Of a stretch of 64,000 bases of DNA, positions 8,123-20,533 are shown piece after piece; position 1 is the first letter of the stretch, and each line of letters starts with the position of its first letter. The stretch lies in contig NC_133012.1 of assembly GCF_048564905.1 (NCBI RefSeq), forward strand, positions 19,377,646-19,441,645, given 5' to 3'. The position numbers and the translations under genes were made by a program. Below the pieces are notes generated by a model that ran no database searches, was not told where the DNA came from, and saw nothing but the letters and a program-made list of their open reading frames with translations. This DNA comes from Vicugna pacos. Lineage: Eukaryota > Chordata > Mammalia > Artiodactyla > Camelidae.

Positions 8123-10934
8123 CTATATTCCATGAATTTAGGCAAAGTTGTGTTTTCATAATTTATAAAATAATTTAAATATCTAAACTAACTTTAAAAT
8201 GTAAGAAAGAAAAATAAGCCTATAAACAAAAACATGGTGCTGTTATTAGGAGAATTTCATCTCACTCTGGTTGGCAAGTACCACACCTAACATTTTCTGG
8301 GAAAGAATAATAACTTAAGAACTTTAGAACTGCTTACAGCTCTTTCAGAGATGTTTCCACACTAGCATTTAAAGTCATGGCCGATCCTTACATAGAAACT
8401 ACCTAATACTAGGTATAGCTAATCCTCCAGAGATGCCCCTGAAGAAGCACAGATGAATAGATGGGTTTTGGACAGACTGTATCCCACCATCTGAGCAAGG
8501 GAAGGATGTATTTTACTGATACCCGAGATTCTGGGATATTTCAAACCAGCTTTCTCATGAACAGTGGCTTGTGGTTGGTTCTGGCTTTGAAAATTAGCAT
8601 GTGTTTAAAACCTGTCTCATTTGTATCTGCTTCTGACAACACTAAAAAATGACTACACTAAAAGAGGGGAAAAATCATTGCTATATTGCCAAGGGAAAAG
8701 TTAAATATTTAGGATTCTATAAAAACTGCATAATGCTTCATTGGGTTTTCTAATTTTTATTGTACTCTTATGACTCATTGAAGAAATGTAAACATGACAT
8801 AATTCTTGCTCGCTCAAAATTTCCAGCACAGCGACTGTAATCTGTTAACGTCAAAATCATCTCCTTAAATTCACAGCTCATATGAGCTTCTCTGAATATC
8901 ACTAATGTATATCATTCTATTTTTATCACAAAAGTGCTAAGAAGTTATGAGTAATAGAAATGCCTGAGCAGCGAGTGAAAATACAAATGAACACAGACCA
9001 AAAATACTGGTGGCTGAAGAGTGATCCTTTCTCAAGAATTTAAAATGTGGGAAAGGAAGAACATGGTCAGAAAAACAGATGAGTATCTATTCCACACCAT
9101 CCTGTGGTCTTTAAAATATCCTTGCAAAATGAATCCAGGCTGAAGGAACTGGCGCGAGCTGTCCAAAGGCAAGAACAACTTTTAACGTGTTGCTGCCATT
9201 GCTCACCATCAGGTGGCAACAGAGTGCAGAGACCGTCTGGGTCTTTGCCGCAAGGTCTGTGCCCGCAGAGTTACAACACCAGGAAGGAAAAAAGACAGCC
9301 TCCCAAGACGGTTTGAGGGTCCACACAGAACACACACACCTGCCTAAAGGAAAAAAATTAAGACATTGATTTTAATAAGTCTATGCCATCTATTCCATCA
9401 TAGTAATCTTTTATGTAATGAAGAGTGAGTCAAAATCATAATTCAGTTCCTTCTTACCTATTTGTGACATTAAGAAATTATCTTTGGGGTTTGGTTTACT
9501 GATCTGAAGAATGAAGTTTAATTATTATTTAAAAAGTAATTGTTTTTACATGACTGAGACACTTGGGAATTCACCAATGTCAGTTGTCATAGCTCTCTGA
9601 CAACTGAATAGCTGATGATGGCGCCTCTACTATACAGAACAGAGAAAATATATCCGGAAATGTGGATTCCTTTATGGATTCCCCGAAGGCGATGAGATCT
9701 AAACTATGATCTTGTGCAACTCCTTGATTTTAGAGATAAGGAGGCTGAAGAGCACATCCCAGGTTATACAGTTAGTCACTGCCAACCCTAGAAAGACACA
9801 AATGTGCCTGCATAAATATCTACGTTCCTTATTCCTCTATTGACCAAATACTTTTAAAATTAATTAATTCAGTTACGGTACCTGGTCATCTTTCCTCAAA
9901 AGTGGTTCCTAGTTAATCCACATTCACATGAAGCTGATTCCTACCGAAGGTGATTTCAGAAAAGTTTTAAAACTCACCATTATAATAGATATGCAACTTC
10001 TCTGCTAATAAAAGCTGTGATAAACCCTGGCCAGAGTATGTGAACAGTATAGGAAACTGGTGATTCAGGGGGGGAAAGTGGGGGCATGGATCCTTTTAAG
10101 GGATACAAAGGAAGAGAAAAGACACATTGAGAAAGGTCAGTAAAAACAAGGATGTTACTGGCCAACACACCCAGGAATACAAGTTCTTAAGACATAGAGG
10201 CCTGTGTAATTAAGGGAGCCACGTACTTCTGGCAATGGCCCAGTTTTCATAATCGTCAAAGGAGTGGTTCATTTAAATGATTTATAAGTTGAATTAAGGG
10301 AATTAAACTAGTAAAATCATAATGACGATAACAGAAAGGTGTCATAGGGGTTTTATAAGTAGATTGTTTTATATTAATGAATAATCTGATCTTTACAGTT
10401 GTATTCACACTTTAATGTAAGGGAGCAATGAACTCAGACCAACCAGTCTTACCAAGCACTGGATGCCAAGATGTAAAAGTGAAACTTTTACTCAACTCAA
10501 AAATATTAGAATGGCTTAAATATGTGGAAATAGGAATGCCATTTTTAGAGCACAAGGAAATATATTTTACAAAACATTTTCTCTTAAGACATAAACAAAT
10601 AATATTTTCTTACTTATAACTCTGTTGTGCACTGCAAAGGATGCTATGATTGTTTCTGTGAGAACAGTAGCTGTCTTGGTATGTGATTTGAAATACGGCA
10701 TTTTACATTTTTTTAAGTTACATTTTTAAATATAGTATCTTTGAGTAACTAACACCAGGCATTTTCAATATCATGCAGCTTGAATGCATGATCTTTGGCC
10801 TGAAATTTTACTCCTGGAAATGTGTTCTAAGGAGTAGTTCAAAAAAAGAAAGTAGCTCTTCATATAAAAATGTTTATAGCATTGTTATTTAGATAGTGAA
10901 AAAGGCTAGATCGATCTTAACTTCAAAACCAAAA

Positions 10935-11135
10935 AAGAAAGAGATATGCAGAATAAAGATTATACCAGATAGCACAGAGAAATATACACACGACTTTGTG
11001 GTAGTTCACAGCGAAAAAAAACTGACAATGAATATATGTATGTTCATGTATAACTGAAAAATTGTGCTCTACACTGGAATTTGACACACTGTAAAATGAC
11101 TGTAACTCAAGAAAAAAAATTTTAAAAAAAAAGCA
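10935..11135 (+). repeat. LINE-1 3' end
   Basis: ATGTATAACTGAAAAATTGT, then GCTCTACACTGGAATTTGAC, a TGTAAAATGACTGTAACTCA part and an A-rich tail form the characteristic 3'UTR terminus of artiodactyl/camelid L1, in sense orientation. The 5' part is truncated. Confidence 0.75.
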
Positions 11136-11139
11136 AGCA

Positions 11140-11195
11140 CCAGCTGTGAACCAGGAAACAGGTCCTCACCAGACACTGCATCTGCTGGTGCCACA
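11140..11195 (+). mobile_element. MaLR (MLT1-like) LTR remnant, fossil
   Basis: GAACCAGGAAACAGGTCCTC followed by ACCAGACACTGCATCTGCTG is the internal part of an MLT1-type LTR of the ERVL-MaLR group. Only a small piece of the LTR remains. It is ancient. Confidence 0.55.
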
Positions 11196-13084
11196 ATCTT
11201 TATTTAGAAAATAATTTATTAAGAGGAAAAAAAAAAGAAAGTGATATGGTTAAGACAACCAAAAAAGATACATACACACATATGAGAGAATATTATTCTG
11301 CAGTGATTGAAAATGAAAAAGAAAATTTAGAAAAGGAGACTGGAAACAATTACAAAATATTAATAGCAGTTGATATATACAAATCTTATTTCTGCATAAA
11401 AGCCATATATATAAGCTGTATATGACATATAGCTTACATATATGATTGGATAAGAACTAGAAGAAATGTAACAGAATATACACTTATATTTATATTTACC
11501 TCTTCATCTGTTTAAATTGATTTTAATAATATGTTGAATTGAATGACCTTAAAAATGGCTAGAAAAGGGTTTGTTCTTAATCATTCTTAATATAGTATAT
11601 TTTACATTTTAATAATAGATACATTATTAGTTATTTTATATTGATTTATAGGGTATTATACTCTTAAGTCACACATGTCCAATCATTTTTATCCACTCTT
11701 TAATCTTACACTTAGGTATTCCATGCACAGACTGTTGAGTGAAATGTCTAAGAATACTATTTGCAAACATTTCCAATTACCATTAATTGAACACTTAAAA
11801 GTTTTAGCAGTAAGCACCTGGTCTTCTATGCTAGATAGACAGCTTGAATGGGAAGGGAGTGGATAAAGAAGGTGGGGAGGGAGCAGATTATAGACCCGTA
11901 GACTGAAAGGAACCCCAGAGTCCCCCCCATCCCCATTCTTGGACCAGTGGGGTTTCCATAGACATTTTGCAGGGGGAATTCCTAGCCTGTCAGCAAGCCA
12001 TTCATAACTCTGGGATCCAAGAATTGGCCCTGAAGTCTAAAGACACAGATCTAATAATGCAATTGTCATCAAGAAGTCACTTTTATAAATGCCATGCAAT
12101 TTGCCATGCAAACTCCAGTTTATCTCATTTTACCATGTAGCCATCGTTTAGAAGAAAATGCTTTTGAAGTGTGTTGTGAATGAACTATAACGCTTTCTTT
12201 TCCCCTCTGAAAGGTAACATTTAGGTAGTCGGTATAAACTACATTGAGTTAACATATGCAAGAAACGTGTTAACTTTCATTCATTGCAATATTTATGTGG
12301 ATATATGGGACGCGAAGGCTTGTCATTTCCAATATTATAAGTATCTATTACAGATACTGATCTTGATGCTTAGTTTAAAAAGAAAGAAAACTCTTTTGAG
12401 AGTTCAGTGCACTGGGAATTTCTACCAATATTTCTCTTCTAAGGTAAAATGTTACATGTTACCTGGATACTGTTTGTTACATTCTATTTCAAAAATTCTC
12501 TGTTTTCTCTTTTTAAAAATGCATGTATTTTCTCCACACTGAGAACAGAGAGTGTTAATTCAAATGTAGCATGGGATGTCTGCCTCTTGACATGTTTATC
12601 TGTACTGTATGTGAAAATGTTGTCTGTGAAGGAAGAGTATATCAGAATGAATGTGAATACTTTGCTGTTAGACTAAATGTGGTTTATTTTCTGCTTGTTT
12701 GAGAAAACACTGAAGACTAAGGTTGTATGAAGGTGTCCAGACTTCCCAGTCTAGTGGTTTGGTGTCTCTGTTCTTGCCATGTTCCTGGCCTTTGAAAAAT
12801 CAATGGGACTAAAACCTGACTCTTCCTTAAAGCTTGAGCAGACTAGATTGCAGACGTGTTCAAAACATTTGAACCTTGGTTATTTCGATTTAATTTAAAA
12901 GCTCCTTTCAAAACATTCTAATTATTAATCCTGCAGAAACCCTTTATTTGGTCTTTTTCTTCCTCTTGGTTTTTTACAACAGGAAATATTAAATGTCAAG
13001 AAAAGTACCATGCCATTATCCAAATTATCTTTTAATTAGTACCAGTTTAAGCATTGATTACATTAAAAAATCATTTCATTTCAG

Positions 13085-13134
13085 CCACAGCATCCTGTGT
13101 TTACTCATGAAAACATTCAAGGTGGGGGGGAACC
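13085..13134 (+). CDS. SORBS2: SORBS2 linker exon before the third SH3 (50 nt, phase 0 to 2)
   Basis: The acceptor TTTCATTTCAG (AG at 13083-13084) is followed by codons for PQHPVFTHENIQGGGE plus CC, then a near-perfect donor GTAAGT at 13135. The first base of the next exon (G at 16828) completes the Pro codon, so the join reads GGGEP-FQALYNY, as I recall from the human SORBS2 C-terminus. There the corresponding stretch is PQRPVFTHENIQGGGEP, so His replaces Arg at the third residue here. This exon fixes the frame at which upstream exons must end (phase 0), and the three cassette blocks upstream meet that condition. It is too short for simple ORF scans. The peptide is a disordered connector with no known motif. 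Confidence 0.93.
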
Positions 13135-16100
13135 GTAAGTATGCTTCTTATCTTCTAAATTCTAGACTAACCTTGACCCACAAAATGGACCACTGATGTA
13201 CCACAACAGAGGATGGTACAACTTTTAAAAGGGAAAGAGATCAGAGTAACTAACATGAGATGAGCGCTCCCAGATTAAGAGAAATTGCAATAGTCTCCAT
13301 GTTTCATAACAGAGAACAGAAGCTACTTTGAAAAAAAGAATGATTTTGCAGAGAATTTATTTAATTCCCTTGATTTATGCACTAGAAAAGCCTTCCAGTG
13401 CTGCAGTGATTTCTAAGACTGATGAATCTGTCTCCCTTTCTGTTGTCACCACGTAGATACTAGTAACTACAGCCTTCAAGACACACAGAAAATGTCCTAA
13501 CATTGTTTTCACACAATTTGAAGAGCAGGAGAATGTCAAAGTAGACCTAAAGTGATCAATTCGTGACATAATTCCAAAGTTACGTTCTCTTGGAAATGGC
13601 AGTATTAAAACATGCACTGTCCTTCAGTTATATGATGTTTACCACCCAGCGGACCCAGAAGGAGCCTTTTCATATTTTCTTTCAAAGTCCCTATCCTTTC
13701 TGATACTAAGTCAAGTCAACCTGAAGGTCACACATCGTCTTGAAGATTGTTTTTGTGTGTGTCTTTCTGCTCCATTTGACCCACGAGAGATGTTCAGAGG
13801 GCATCCGCTTCCTGCTGGCTACTGGCTATTCTGAGTCAGGAGCTAGACCCCTGGAAAGGCGCCTTCACAGGACTGCACCTCGCCAGGCTGACCTGAGTGC
13901 CTCCTGCCCACGCTGCGCAGCCCTGGAGCAGCCCAGACCAGCAGGGGTGAACTCAGCCCTCAGCACCGTCAACTCCCTCCTCCCCCCTCACAGATCTGGC
14001 ACTCAGCTAAACGCATGCTCCGCAGAAATCACCTCTAACCTGCAACTGGCTCTCACTGAACTCAGCCAGGAAGGCCTTTTTTGTTAAGGAAAAGACTATG
14101 AAAAGAATAGGCTGGAGGTCGAAACCATTTAAAATTTCATTTAATTGGAAAAAATTGTCAACATAATTAAAAGGCTTGGTTTGTTTTCTTATTGACACAC
14201 AAAAAAATTCCAAGCCTGTTTTGGTTTACAGCTTTATAAACACACTATATTAGCAGCTTGTAATGAATTTATGAACTAAGATGACTGTAACATTACACTG
14301 TTTCATGTCATATGGAGTTAATGCCCCCAGTCGTGTTTATGAGCTCACAGGTGGGAGAAGCCATATTTTCAATGACCTGCTTTGAACATTTCAAAACATT
14401 CCTTATTAAATTTCTATTTGACTACAACCCCAGTTAGGGAGATTATGGGGTGTCACTTAATCTTGGTCATTTAAGAAACAGGCTTTGAGTGAACATAGGA
14501 ACATAATGTTGTAATGTCACTGTAATTCAGAATTCTAGTCAAATACATCATAGAAGAAGCTGCAAGTTAGGGAGAGAGTTTCAAGCTTGGCTGAGCATTT
14601 CCTATTTAAAAGACAAATTTCTTTTTGAGGCATCCTGACCCCACCACCATCATTCATCTCACCAACACATCTTTCAAAACAGCATTTTTAAATTGTAATT
14701 TGACTGCATTTCCTGTCGTGCAACACTGATTTTGAAAGCCCGCAGAGGCAGGAGGATTTCCGGAAGGTTTGTTTATGTTTCCATGAGACTCCCAATTTTT
14801 TTTTCCTTATGGTGGTCTAATTAAACCAGAATGGTAAGTACATTTTGACAAGCGCACTGGCTTTCATCAAACCAAAGTGAAGTAGGAGTTGGTGCCAAAT
14901 TGGGTTTTTTTTTTTTTTTAGCTCTTGGGACCTTGAGATTCTTCAAGCAGCTGGGGTTTGTGGCCTTAAATAGGCCTGTCTCCGTTAAGTGGTTGGAGAT
15001 GTGCCTGGGTGAAGGCTGAAGCCTGAAAAGCTCAGAGAATCAGTGTTGTCCTCCCGAAGTCAGAGATGTGATGTACACCCACTGAATTAGAGCCCAGGAA
15101 TGCTCACCTCCCTCCAGGGTGGAACTGGAAAAGGAACGGTGGTGAAATTAACTTCCCCCAAGAATAGACAGAAGCTACCACCCCCTCCCCTGAGCATCCT
15201 CAAATCAAACAGCAGAATAATTTGACGGCTCCATCCAGGGCCAGCCCCATGCAAACATCCAAATTAAGTAATGTTGGTATTCAAGAACCCCCTGTCTTTT
15301 TTGACACTGCTCTGGGATTCAGGCTTCTGTTCTCTGCCTTCCCCACAATCAGAATCCTTTCTCCATGGAAGACCTCAAAAGCCCAAGTGGCTAAAAAGGT
15401 TTATTTGCCAGGAGGACAAAATATTAACAGGGGAAGAAATCTCTCCTGTTGGAATTTGAGGCTTTGCTATCAGCCAGGGGAAAGAATGTTTTCCGGGAGA
15501 GAGTGTTAGGCAGCTCTTTCTCCAACACACCCTCCCCCAATCCAGCTTCATCCAGGTCCCCCAGTCTGACAAAAGTTCAGGGACAGGGAGGGGGGCCAAT
15601 ATAGCCATGTCCCTGATTTATGACATGATGTTTGAGTTCCAGTGATGGAACAGGTTTGTTCTACCAAAGGATGGTTTTCTGACTGAATGAAGTCATCAGA
15701 GATAAATCATTCCTGTTCCGGAGCAGTATCCAATAGTCCAACCTTTTAAAGTTGGCTTAAAAAAAATCCAGAGTGCCCTGAAATGTGGTTCTTATTTTCT
15801 TACATTGGCAGAATTACATTAACTGTTATGAGGAGCAGCACAAACAAATTCACTAACTTAAAAAAAAAGATCCCCCCCACAATATTGGTAATAGTTCCGT
15901 AGTAGTATGACGTTTTCATATTAACTGCCTATCAAAGGCTTCCTGACCTCCTGCGTGCCGAGAATTTGTATCTTTCCAAAATGTCAGCCCATAGTAATAG
16001 GCATTAAAATGCATGCTACTTTCTTACTAAAAATTCAATGTCTGAGTTTCTTACTGATCAATGCCAGACAGAGAAAGGAAGGTGGTAGCATTCTATCAGT

Positions 16101-16827
16101 TATTCTGCTTTATAAAAAATTATTTCAAGAGAGAGATTTTACATTAAACACAATTTCTCCAGGACCCATTGTAAAAAGGAACATCTGTCCCTAATCCACT
16201 GTTTGAGATCACAACTTACACTGATTCAAACTATGAAACTAAACTGTTTTAAAGACTTCTTCCTGGGGGGTGGTGGAAAAATCTTCTCTTGTATAATAAT
16301 AACCCCACACAGTGATTTAGAAGACATATCTGAGAGATTGTGTACATCTCAATTTAGAATCATTGGAAAACTCAATTTGCAAGCTGCAATTACTTGCTTC
16401 TGATTATGGCTTGCTAAATCTATAATTCCTTCTTGTTTTTATTTAACTGAATAATGCACATATTACTTCTTTTATATTCTGGACCGTTATTTAATATCTG
16501 AGTGATAGATATCTATGACTGGGCAATTAAAATACAGGTCTGATTTACGAATGTTAAAATGTTTTAATCCAATTCATGGATACTATAATCCTCCATAAAT
16601 GTTTTTCACTGTGAGTTCTGAAATGCTGTTAGAGTGCGCTAATCCCCATGAAAGTCTAAATACTTCTACTTACTTTATATGCTTACCAAAGACTTATGCT
16701 ACCCAATTAATATGTTAACAAGAATAGAAATGTTACAGGTAAAACAAATATTATACCATCTTCTATAGTTTCACAAAGGTGTAAATTTCTTTTTTTTTTT
16801 TTAACATACCCGTTTGTCCCGTTTAAG
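13135..16827 (+). other. SORBS2: SORBS2 intron, 3.7 kb
   Basis: Non-coding. It contains a GC-richer patch at about 13790-14075 with an incidental open frame, poly-T runs and no repeat I can name with confidence. The final 40 bases (a T run, then AACATACCCGTTTGTCCCG and TTTAAG) are a normal acceptor region. Confidence 0.7.
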
Positions 16828-16934
16828 GTTTCAGGCTCTGTATAACTATACTCCCAGGAATGAAGATGAGCTGGAGCTCAGAGAAAGTGATGTCATTGAT
16901 GTGATGGAAAAATGTGATGATGGCTGGTTTGTGG
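16828..16934 (+). CDS. SORBS2: SORBS2 exon encoding most of the third SH3 domain (107 nt, phase 2 to 1)
   Basis: The exon encodes [20 protein letters not shown] then [16 protein letters not shown]. It shows the ALYDY-type motif (ALYNY), the acidic RT loop ([11 protein letters not shown]) and the conserved Trp of the ligand groove in DDGWFVG. The acceptor AG is at 16826-16827 after a long T/C tract, and the donor is TGGTTTGTGG|GTATGT (GT at 16935-16936). SH3-3 of SORBS adaptors binds proline-rich partners such as Abl, Cbl, dynamin and synaptojanin, linking actin structures to signalling. The sequence matches SORBS2 ([20 protein letters not shown]) rather than SORBS1 or SORBS3. It continues into 18801. 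Confidence 0.97.
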
Positions 16935-16997
16935 GTATGTGTACACTTCTTTTCAGACACATTTGGCCATTTTCTAATTTGCTTATGTTTGTTCCCT

Positions 16998-17003
16998 TGC
17001 ATG
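16998..17003 (+). promoter_or_regulatory. TGCATG downstream of the SH3-3 exon
   Basis: An RBFOX-type hexamer 63 nt after the exon. The exon is needed for the SH3 fold and is expected to be constitutive, so the site may be incidental or may act on alternative 3' ends. Confidence 0.25.
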
Positions 17004-18267
17004 GTTTGATGTGATAGTCAAGTGTTTTCTGATTTTATAAAGCCTTTGATCTTTCATACATCCATATCCATTATGGAATTCAAGGCCACTGCATTTTTAA
17101 TATAGTTTAGTATTTACTGCTTTGGGTATGTGCAATTTTCCTCTAGTTTTATTTCCAATTTAATTGGGACATGAAAATTTCTTTAAATGGCACCAACCAG
17201 GAAAGACTAAGATTTAAGAACAACAGCAACAAAAATGTTCCCTAGATGAGAAATACAAATATTCTGTTCGGTGGAGAATGTCTGTCATCAGCAGTGAGGA
17301 TCTAATTTGAAAAAACCAGATGAGATGAACAACTCACTCATCACCAGGTCTGCTGGAGGTGCCTCAAGAGTCCAAGGAGTCACCTTGACTTTAATTCATG
17401 GTCAAAGTAGAGAGAAGTTCCCTTCTGACCGCTTAAAAATCAATCCCATTCTTACTATCTTAAAAGACAACTAGAGGTTCTCTGAGAAAACTTTTGTAGG
17501 CAAGAGTGGCACACACCAGGTCCCAGAGGAAAGAGTGAAAAGGGAACAGAGGCACAGGAGGATGGAGGAGACAAAAGATGAGGGAATGAGGGCTTTCTGT
17601 AGACAGGCCAACAATGGGAAAATGTCAAAGAGCAAAGGCTGCCTTTGCAGCCTCTGTTTATTATTAATTTCCCATTTAGAAGAAGGGTAAAATGGCTGAC
17701 CCACACAGGGATAAAGAAAATCAGTCATCAGACCAGGACTGTAAGTTCTAGAACATAAATGAGAAAGGGAACCATAAGAGACCCTGTTCACTCTATTTGA
17801 GCTGGAACTCCTAGGGGAGGATTTAGTGCACCAGCGCTTACAAAAAGTTTCGAAGGAATTATGTTATTTGAAACCAAAGGCGATCATGATGATGGCCATT
17901 CATGCATTTGGCTTTTCTCCTCATTAGTAATCATGCCCAATGACAGACAGAATCCACCACCTCCAAAGAGTGGTCTGTCTTTGTTTTTCTTTAGTGACGT
18001 GGCAAATTGTTCACATTTTGTATATTTCATTAAGGACCAGCAGTGCCATCTGTAAGCGAATGATCTTCTGTGAGATAATGTGACTAGATAGTGTCAGTGT
18101 CCCTGATAAAGCCTTAATGTTACACCTGTGCCAGGAGCCGTGACAGACCTCTTGCTCACCGAACCAAGCCTTGCTATTGTGCTCTTCAGGTCCCTCCTAT
18201 CCCACTGCCAGCCTCGTCCTTATTAAGAAGATTGTACTTGAAGTTGTCACTTCCCAGATGCGTTTCC

Positions 18268-18422
18268 TTTTTTTTTTTTAATTTAATTATACTTATTTTT
18301 CTTTTCCATTTTTTGGCGGGGAGGTAATTAGGTTTTTTTTCAGAGAAGGTGCTGGGGACTGAACCCAGGACCCTGTGTATGCTAAGCATGCGCCCTACCA
18401 CTTGAGCTATATCCTCCCCTCG
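18268..18422 (-). repeat. Vic-1 type camelid SINE with decayed target-site duplication
   Basis: The - strand reads AGGGGAGGATATAGCTCAAG, then TGGTAGGGCGCATGCTTAGC, a B-box GGTTCAGTCCCC, and CCTAATTACCTCCCC before an A-rich tail. Flanks: CAGATGCGTTTCC at 18255-18267 and CAGACGCATTTTC at 18423-18435. Two of the three differences fit C-to-T decay of CpG in an original CAGACGCGTTT. It is older than the copy at 7965 by this measure. Confidence 0.85.
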
Positions 18423-18800
18423 CAGACGCATTTTCTATTCCGCTCCTCGCTCCCATCTGGCAGCCTTGGTGATGGAACCTTGTCATACTTAAGTGCCATT
18501 AGACTTAAAACCCACCTCCTCAGCAAGACTGTCTTGCCCCTCAGACTGAGAGGCTGAGCTTTTCTGTCTAGCCCGGTGTGATGGAAGCACACCACTGAAG
18601 CCTCAGAGGCAACGAAGGCATCGGGCAGGACAGATAAAACTGCCTCCTCTGTCTTCCTGTCTTTTTTTTTTTTAAGTGAATTTTCTCTCTTCTTTTACAA
18701 ACTCTGCGGGCTTGCTCTCCTAGTGAGTTTTCAAGCCCACATACATGAACTGATAGTTCATCACTGCTACTCTCCTTTCATTTATCACTTCTATTTTCAG

Positions 18801-18862
18801 GAACCTCAAGAAGAACCAAATTCTTTGGTACTTTTCCCGGAAACTATGTCAAAAGGCTGTGA
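18801..18862 (+). CDS. SORBS2: SORBS2 terminal coding exon, end of SH3-3 and stop
   Basis: Continuing the split Gly codon, the exon encodes [20 protein letters not shown] and then TGA at 18860-18862. The FGTFPGNYV motif supplies the conserved Pro and Tyr of the SH3 ligand surface. The protein ends two residues after the last SH3 beta strand, as in the known family member. The acceptor is CTATTTTCAG at 18791-18800. The reading continues without disruption from 16828-16934. Confidence 0.97.
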
Positions 18863-20331
18863 ATCACTCTCCCTCGTTATTTATGCCGCATTTCAGCACC
18901 ACATCTGCATAACCTTGCCTGAAAGATCCCTGCAGGCCTCCTGCTGTTATGCCTTCCAGTTCCCAATAGAAGTCACCCACCATCACCACCTCCACCAGCC
19001 ACAGACCTGCCGCTGGCGAGCCTCGGGGAGACTGGCGGATTTGCTTCCGGGTGAAAGTGCATATTCCTGCTTTCTGCTCTAAACTCTGAAAAGTCACTAT
19101 ATGGCATTGGAAAGAAAATCATTACACTTAATAATGGTCGACTATTTAAGGCACAAAAGTGTCTGAAGGAGGCTCCCTGGTCCACTTGGGAAGAGATTCT
19201 CCCCTCAGAAAACCAGAAGATTGTTTATTACGACTTGCTGTGGTTTGCATTCTCCCCTTCTTAGCCTGGCAGAATACCTTCCTTTCACGAGTTTGCCTAG
19301 TGTCCTGGTTTACACATAAGACAACTGTACTTCAGCTATTGTTTGCCTGCACTTATATGTCGTAATATGCACAGTGATTACAAAATCTAAAGCAAGAGTA
19401 GGAAAGTTAATTCGAATGAGTGTGATTTTGTTGAACTGAATGTGAGTTTTAAATAGGAGTCTTTTCCTGCAGTTTTAGTTGTACTTTTTAGAAGTGCAAA
19501 CAATAAGTGAATAAGAGCCTTTGGTAATAATCATGAGACTATAAGAGGTTTAGCTAGACTACAAAAAAAAAACTATTTGTGTTGTAAAGTTGCATTGCTA
19601 TTTTATATTAAAATGTAATAATCAGCATCATGAACAATGAGCTCTTAGTGTTTTATTTATCTGATAAAATTTAAAGAGAAGCAGTGTTAGTGAGAGGTGC
19701 AAGGAATTAATCTAACGTAGACACCTGAAAGTATCTGTAAGCAATACTGATAGGTAAGATTTCACTGTGTGTACACATACCCATCTGAGATTGTATGAGA
19801 ACAGACAATCCATATGATGTGCTGTACGTTTTATGGAAATGTAAAAGAATGCCACGCGTTATTTTATAGAAATAGAGTACTTCAGAAGCATCATGAGTAT
19901 TAAGGCTGGTCTTAGCAAGGATTATGATCAATACAATTATTTTTACTATGATAATTATTTTTTCTTCTATGGAACTCAGAATCCTGGCTACATTTGAGGA
20001 CAGGAATATGATGAGCCTGATTTTCCTGGTGTGTGTGAAATATTTCCTCTGAATACAGTAGGCACTCTTTCAAGGCAATGTTAAATCATTCAGGTTATGT
20101 TTTCCGCCCTGAGGTGGAAACCTGCAAGATGATGCTGGCACCTGAAAGATTTAACGTGGTTAACAGTGCCTGAATTACACATACCCTGAGAACTAGCTTT
20201 GTATTTCTTATGACTTTGCATAAGAACTATTCATATTTGGACCTTGAGCACCTTATGGATAAAACTTTTTATGACATTTCTTCCGTGGACAGTGATTGAT
20301 CTTTTCACAATGTACGTAGACTCTAGGATTT

Positions 20332-20339
20332 TGTACATA
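20332..20339 (+). promoter_or_regulatory. Pumilio recognition element in the 3'UTR
   Basis: TGTACATA fits the UGUANAUA site of PUM1/PUM2, which destabilise or repress target mRNAs. A single site, so moderate support only. Confidence 0.4.
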
Positions 20340-20527
20340 CGTTTGCTCTTTTTTTGTACAGATTATTTAGTTGTTGAGAAAACGGGAATTTCCTAATTTG
20401 GTCTTTATCCTTCACTTCAACTAAGCTCAAACACTTTCAACAGATTATCCTTTACATCTCTCACAGATGATCATCACGTCTTGACAGTGTGATTCTATAA
20501 GATAGCACTTATGCAAAAGTTTATGAA

Positions 20528-20533
20528 AATAAA
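20528..20533 (+). terminator. SORBS2: Polyadenylation signal, proximal candidate
   Basis: AATAAA in TTTATGAAAATAAAAGATC, about 1.67 kb after the stop. The downstream GT-rich element is weak. Confidence 0.4.

Larger units (their letters stand above)
6783..13084 (+). other. SORBS2: SORBS2 intron, 6.3 kb
   Basis: No exon could be supported here. It contains a CpG-retaining stretch at about 7290-7500 that is not repeat-like, a Vic-1 SINE (7965-8122), a probable MIR fragment near 9720-9790, a LINE-1 3' end (about 10935-11135) joined to a small MaLR LTR remnant, and AT-rich sequence with L1-like words around 11260-11480. The 3' end is pyrimidine-rich, with TTTCATTTCAG as the acceptor. Confidence 0.65.
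16935..18800 (+). other. SORBS2: SORBS2 last intron, 1.9 kb
   Basis: Non-coding. It carries a Vic-1 SINE at 18268-18422 and a T-run at about 18662-18675. The acceptor is CACTTCTATTTTCAG (AG at 18799-18800). The open frames in it fall on antisense or SINE sequence. Confidence 0.8.

Noticed and set aside
13740-14087. 115-codon frame in the SORBS2 intron as a possible exon
   Set aside because: No acceptor/donor pair gives a phase 2 to 2 cassette compatible with the exons at 13085 and 16828.
18723-19082. 119-codon frame overlapping the SORBS2 terminal exon
   Set aside because: Out of phase with the SH3-3 frame, which ends at the stop 18860-18862. It is a shadow in the last intron and 3'UTR.
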